64,000 bases of DNA from Doris montereyensis. Taxonomy: Eukaryota > Mollusca > Gastropoda > Nudibranchia > Dorididae. The notes under the pieces were generated by a model. It was not told the origin of the DNA and ran no database searches. It worked only from the letters and a program-made list of their open reading frames with translations. Location: NCBI GenBank assembly GCA_037039925.1, contig JAXRKP010002118.1, positions 1 through 64,000 of the forward strand. Reading direction: 5' to 3'. The translations under genes were made by a program, and so were the position numbers. This document shows positions 61,301 through 64,000 of the stretch, in pieces; positions within the stretch are counted from its first letter, which is position 1; the number at the start of each line of letters is the position of its first letter.

Positions 61301-64000
61301 TTGAGATTAACTAAGATGAAAAAACCAACATTGAATTTGTTGTTTTTTCATCATCTGTGAGCTGAGGACAGATATCCCAAATTACTCTAGACCTTTTTAG
61401 AGTTCTGGGAAATTTAAAATATAGGAGAAATTATGTAGCCAAGCTCAACAAATTAAACCTTTTCAATCCTTAGTCATGATATGACGTTGAGATTAACTGT
61501 AAGATGAAAATCAACATTCTAAATATTTTTTGTTTATCATTCATCTGTGAGTTGAGGACTAACTATCCTACAAAAAATCAGAACTCTAGACCTTTTAGTA
61601 GTTCTGATTTTGTAGGAAATTTAAAATGTAGGAGAAAATGATGTAGCCAAAAAGCAACAAATTCAACGATTTTAATTATTAGTCATGGTATGACGTTGAG
61701 ATTAACTGAAAGATGAAAATCAACATTCTAAATCTTTTTTGTTTATCATAATCTCTGAGCTGAGGACTAACTATCCTAGAAAAATCAGAACTCTAGACCT
61801 TTTTAGTAAGTGGGAAATTTAAAATGTAGGAGAAATGATGTAGCCAAAAAGCAACAAATTCAACCTTTTCAATTATTAGTCATGATATGACGTTGAGATT
61901 AACTGAAAGATGAAAATCAACATTCTAAATCTTTTTTTTTATCATCATCTGTGAGCTGAGGACTAACTATCCTAAAAAAATCAGAACTCTAGACCTTTTT
62001 AGTAAGTGGGAAATTTAAAATGTAGGAGAAATGATGTAGCCAAAAAGCAACAAATTCAACGATTTTAATTATTAGTCATGATATGACGTTGAGATTAACT
62101 GTAAGATGAAAATCAACATTCTAAATCTTTTGTTTATCATTATCTGTGAGCTGAGGACTAACTATCCTAGAAAAATCAGAACTCTAGACCTTTTAGTAAG
62201 TGGGAAATTTAAAATGTAGGAGAAATGATGTAGCAAAAAGCAACAAATTCAACATTTTCAATTATTAGTCATGATATGACGTTGAGATTAACTGTAAGAT
62301 GAAAATCAACATTCTAAATCTTTTTTTGTTTATCATCATCTGTGAGCTGAGGACTAACTATCGTAGAAAAATCAGAACTCTAGACCTTTTTAGTAAGTGG
62401 GAAATTTAAAATGTAGGAGAAATGATGTAGCCAAAAAGCAACAAATTCAACGATTTTAATTATTAGTCATGATATGACGTTGAGATTAACTGTAAGATGA
62501 AAATCAACATTCTAAATCTTTTTTTGTTTATCATCATCTGTGAGCTGAGGACTAACTATCCTAGAAAAATAAGAACTCTAGACCTTTTAGTAAGTGGGAA
62601 ATTTAAAATGTAGGAGAAATGATGTAGCCAAAAAGCAACAAATTCAACGATTTTAATTATTAGTCATGGTATGACGTTGAGATTAACTGTAAGATGAAAA
62701 TCAACATTCTAAATCTTTTTTGTTTATCATCATCTGTGAGCTGAGGACTAACTATCCTAGAAAAATCAGAACTCTAGACCTTTTTAGTAAGTGGGAAATT
62801 TAAAATGTAGGAGAAATGATGTAGCCAAAAAGCAACAAATTCAACCTTTTTAATCCTTAGTCATGATATGACGTTGAGATTAACTGTAAGATGAAAATCA
62901 ACATTCTAAATCTTTTTTGTTTATCATCATCTGTGAGCTGAGGACTAACTATCCTAAAAAATCAGAACTCTAGACCTTTTTAGTAAGTGGGAAATTTAAA
63001 ATGTAGGAGAAATGATGTAGCCAAAAAAGCAACAAATTCAACGATTTTAATTATTAGTCATGATATGACGTTGAGATTAACTGTAAGATGAAAATCAACA
63101 TTCTAAATCTTTTTTGTTTATCATCATCTGTGAGCTGAGGACTAACTATCCTAGAAAAATCAGAACTCTAGACCTTTTTAGTAAGTGGGAAATTTAAAAT
63201 GTAGGAGAAATGATGTAGCCAAAAAGCAACAAATTCAACGATTTTAATTATTAGTCATGATATGACGTTGAGATTAACTGAAAGATGAAAATCAACATTC
63301 TAAATCTTTTTTGTTTATCATCATCTGTGAGCTGAGGACTAACTATCCTAGAAAAATCAGAACTCTAGACCTTTTTAGTAAGTGGGAAATTTAAAATGTA
63401 GGAGAAATGATGTAGCCAAAAAGCAACAAATTCAACCATTTTAATTATTAGTCATGATATGACGTTGAGATTAACTGTAAGATGAAAATCAACATTCTAA
63501 ATATTTTTGTTTATCATTATCTGTGAGCTGAGGACTAACTATCCTAGAAAAATCAGAACTCTAGACCTTTTTAGTAAGTGGGAAATTTAAAATGTAGGAG
63601 AAATGATGTAGCCAAAAAGCAACAAATTCAACGATTTTAATTATTAGTCATGATATGACGTTGAGATTAACTGTAAGATGAAAATCAACATTCTAAATCT
63701 TTTTTGTTTATCATTTTCTGTGAGCTGAGGACTAACTATCCTAGAAAAAATCAGAACTCTAGACCTTTTTAGTAAGTGGGAAATTTAAAATGTAGGAGAA
63801 ATGATGTAGCCAAAAAGCAACAAATTCAACCTTTTCAATCCTTAGTCATGATATGACGTTGAGATTAACTGAAAGATGAAAATCAACATTCTAAATCTTT
63901 TTGTTTATCATCATCTGTGAGCTGAGGACTAACTATCCTAGAAAAATCAGAACTCTAGACCTTTTTAGTAAGTGGGAAATTTAAAATGTAGGAGAAATGA
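61290..64000 (-). repeat. 197-bp satellite, inverted and highly homogeneous block
   Basis: About 14 copies in reverse-complement orientation, with the landmark GGAGAAATGATGTAGCCAAA repeating every 197 bp (for example 63211 to 63408 for TGATGTAGCC). Units differ by only a few bases, much less than on the left. Two subtypes alternate irregularly: CAACGATTTTAATTATTAG and CAACCTTTTCAATCCTTAG. The array continues past the window edge. Confidence 0.95.

Overview
The window looks like animal nuclear DNA from a repeat-rich invertebrate, plausibly a mollusc or other lophotrochozoan. This is inferred from the AT-rich composition, large tandem-repeat arrays, a CR1/L2-like non-LTR retrotransposon and a Polinton/Maverick-type virus-like transposon. 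No bacterial-style gene organisation, tRNA, rRNA or CRISPR array was seen. I cannot name the species.

Layout. 90-1281: (AGT)n microsatellite of about 1.2 kb. 1282-4143: mostly non-coding, with three small tandem repeats (56, 41 and 50 bp units) and one possible small membrane-protein exon (2443-2652). 4144-28490: a 36-bp minisatellite of more than 600 units, split at 9492-12133 by a 5'-truncated, frameshifted L2/CR1-like retrotransposon. 28491-35848: a different array with a 22-bp unit. 35849-36480 and 50391-64000: a third array with a unit of about 197 bp. Its orientation is forward up to about 60.5 kb and reverse-complemented from about 61.3 kb to the end.

The main genetic unit is a 13.9-kb Polinton at 36481-50390 inserted in the 197-bp satellite. 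It has AG...CT termini, terminal inverted repeats of about 300 bp, a 6-bp target duplication (GTTACT), and an unoccupied copy of the target sequence in the adjacent satellite unit. Rightward genes are: packaging ATPase, two related coiled-coil/beta-type proteins, a putative membrane-active virion protein, a two-helix membrane protein, two decayed proteins of unknown function, a penton-position protein, the double jelly-roll major capsid protein, and a small OB-fold-like protein. Leftward genes are: protein-primed-type DNA polymerase B, a remnant of the retroviral-type integrase, and an unknown protein. No adenain-like protease was found, and the integrase lacks most of its catalytic core. Most genes carry frameshifts, so the copy as given is defective, or the sequence has indel errors.

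The right end of a Polinton recurs twice downstream. A 752-bp fragment (54035-54786) is followed by the same GTTACT flank, and a scrambled copy at about 58440-59092 is interleaved with satellite words. These copies, and the orientation switch at 60.5-61.3 kb, point to rearrangement by recombination within the satellite or to assembly/consensus errors. The two explanations need to be separated with raw reads.
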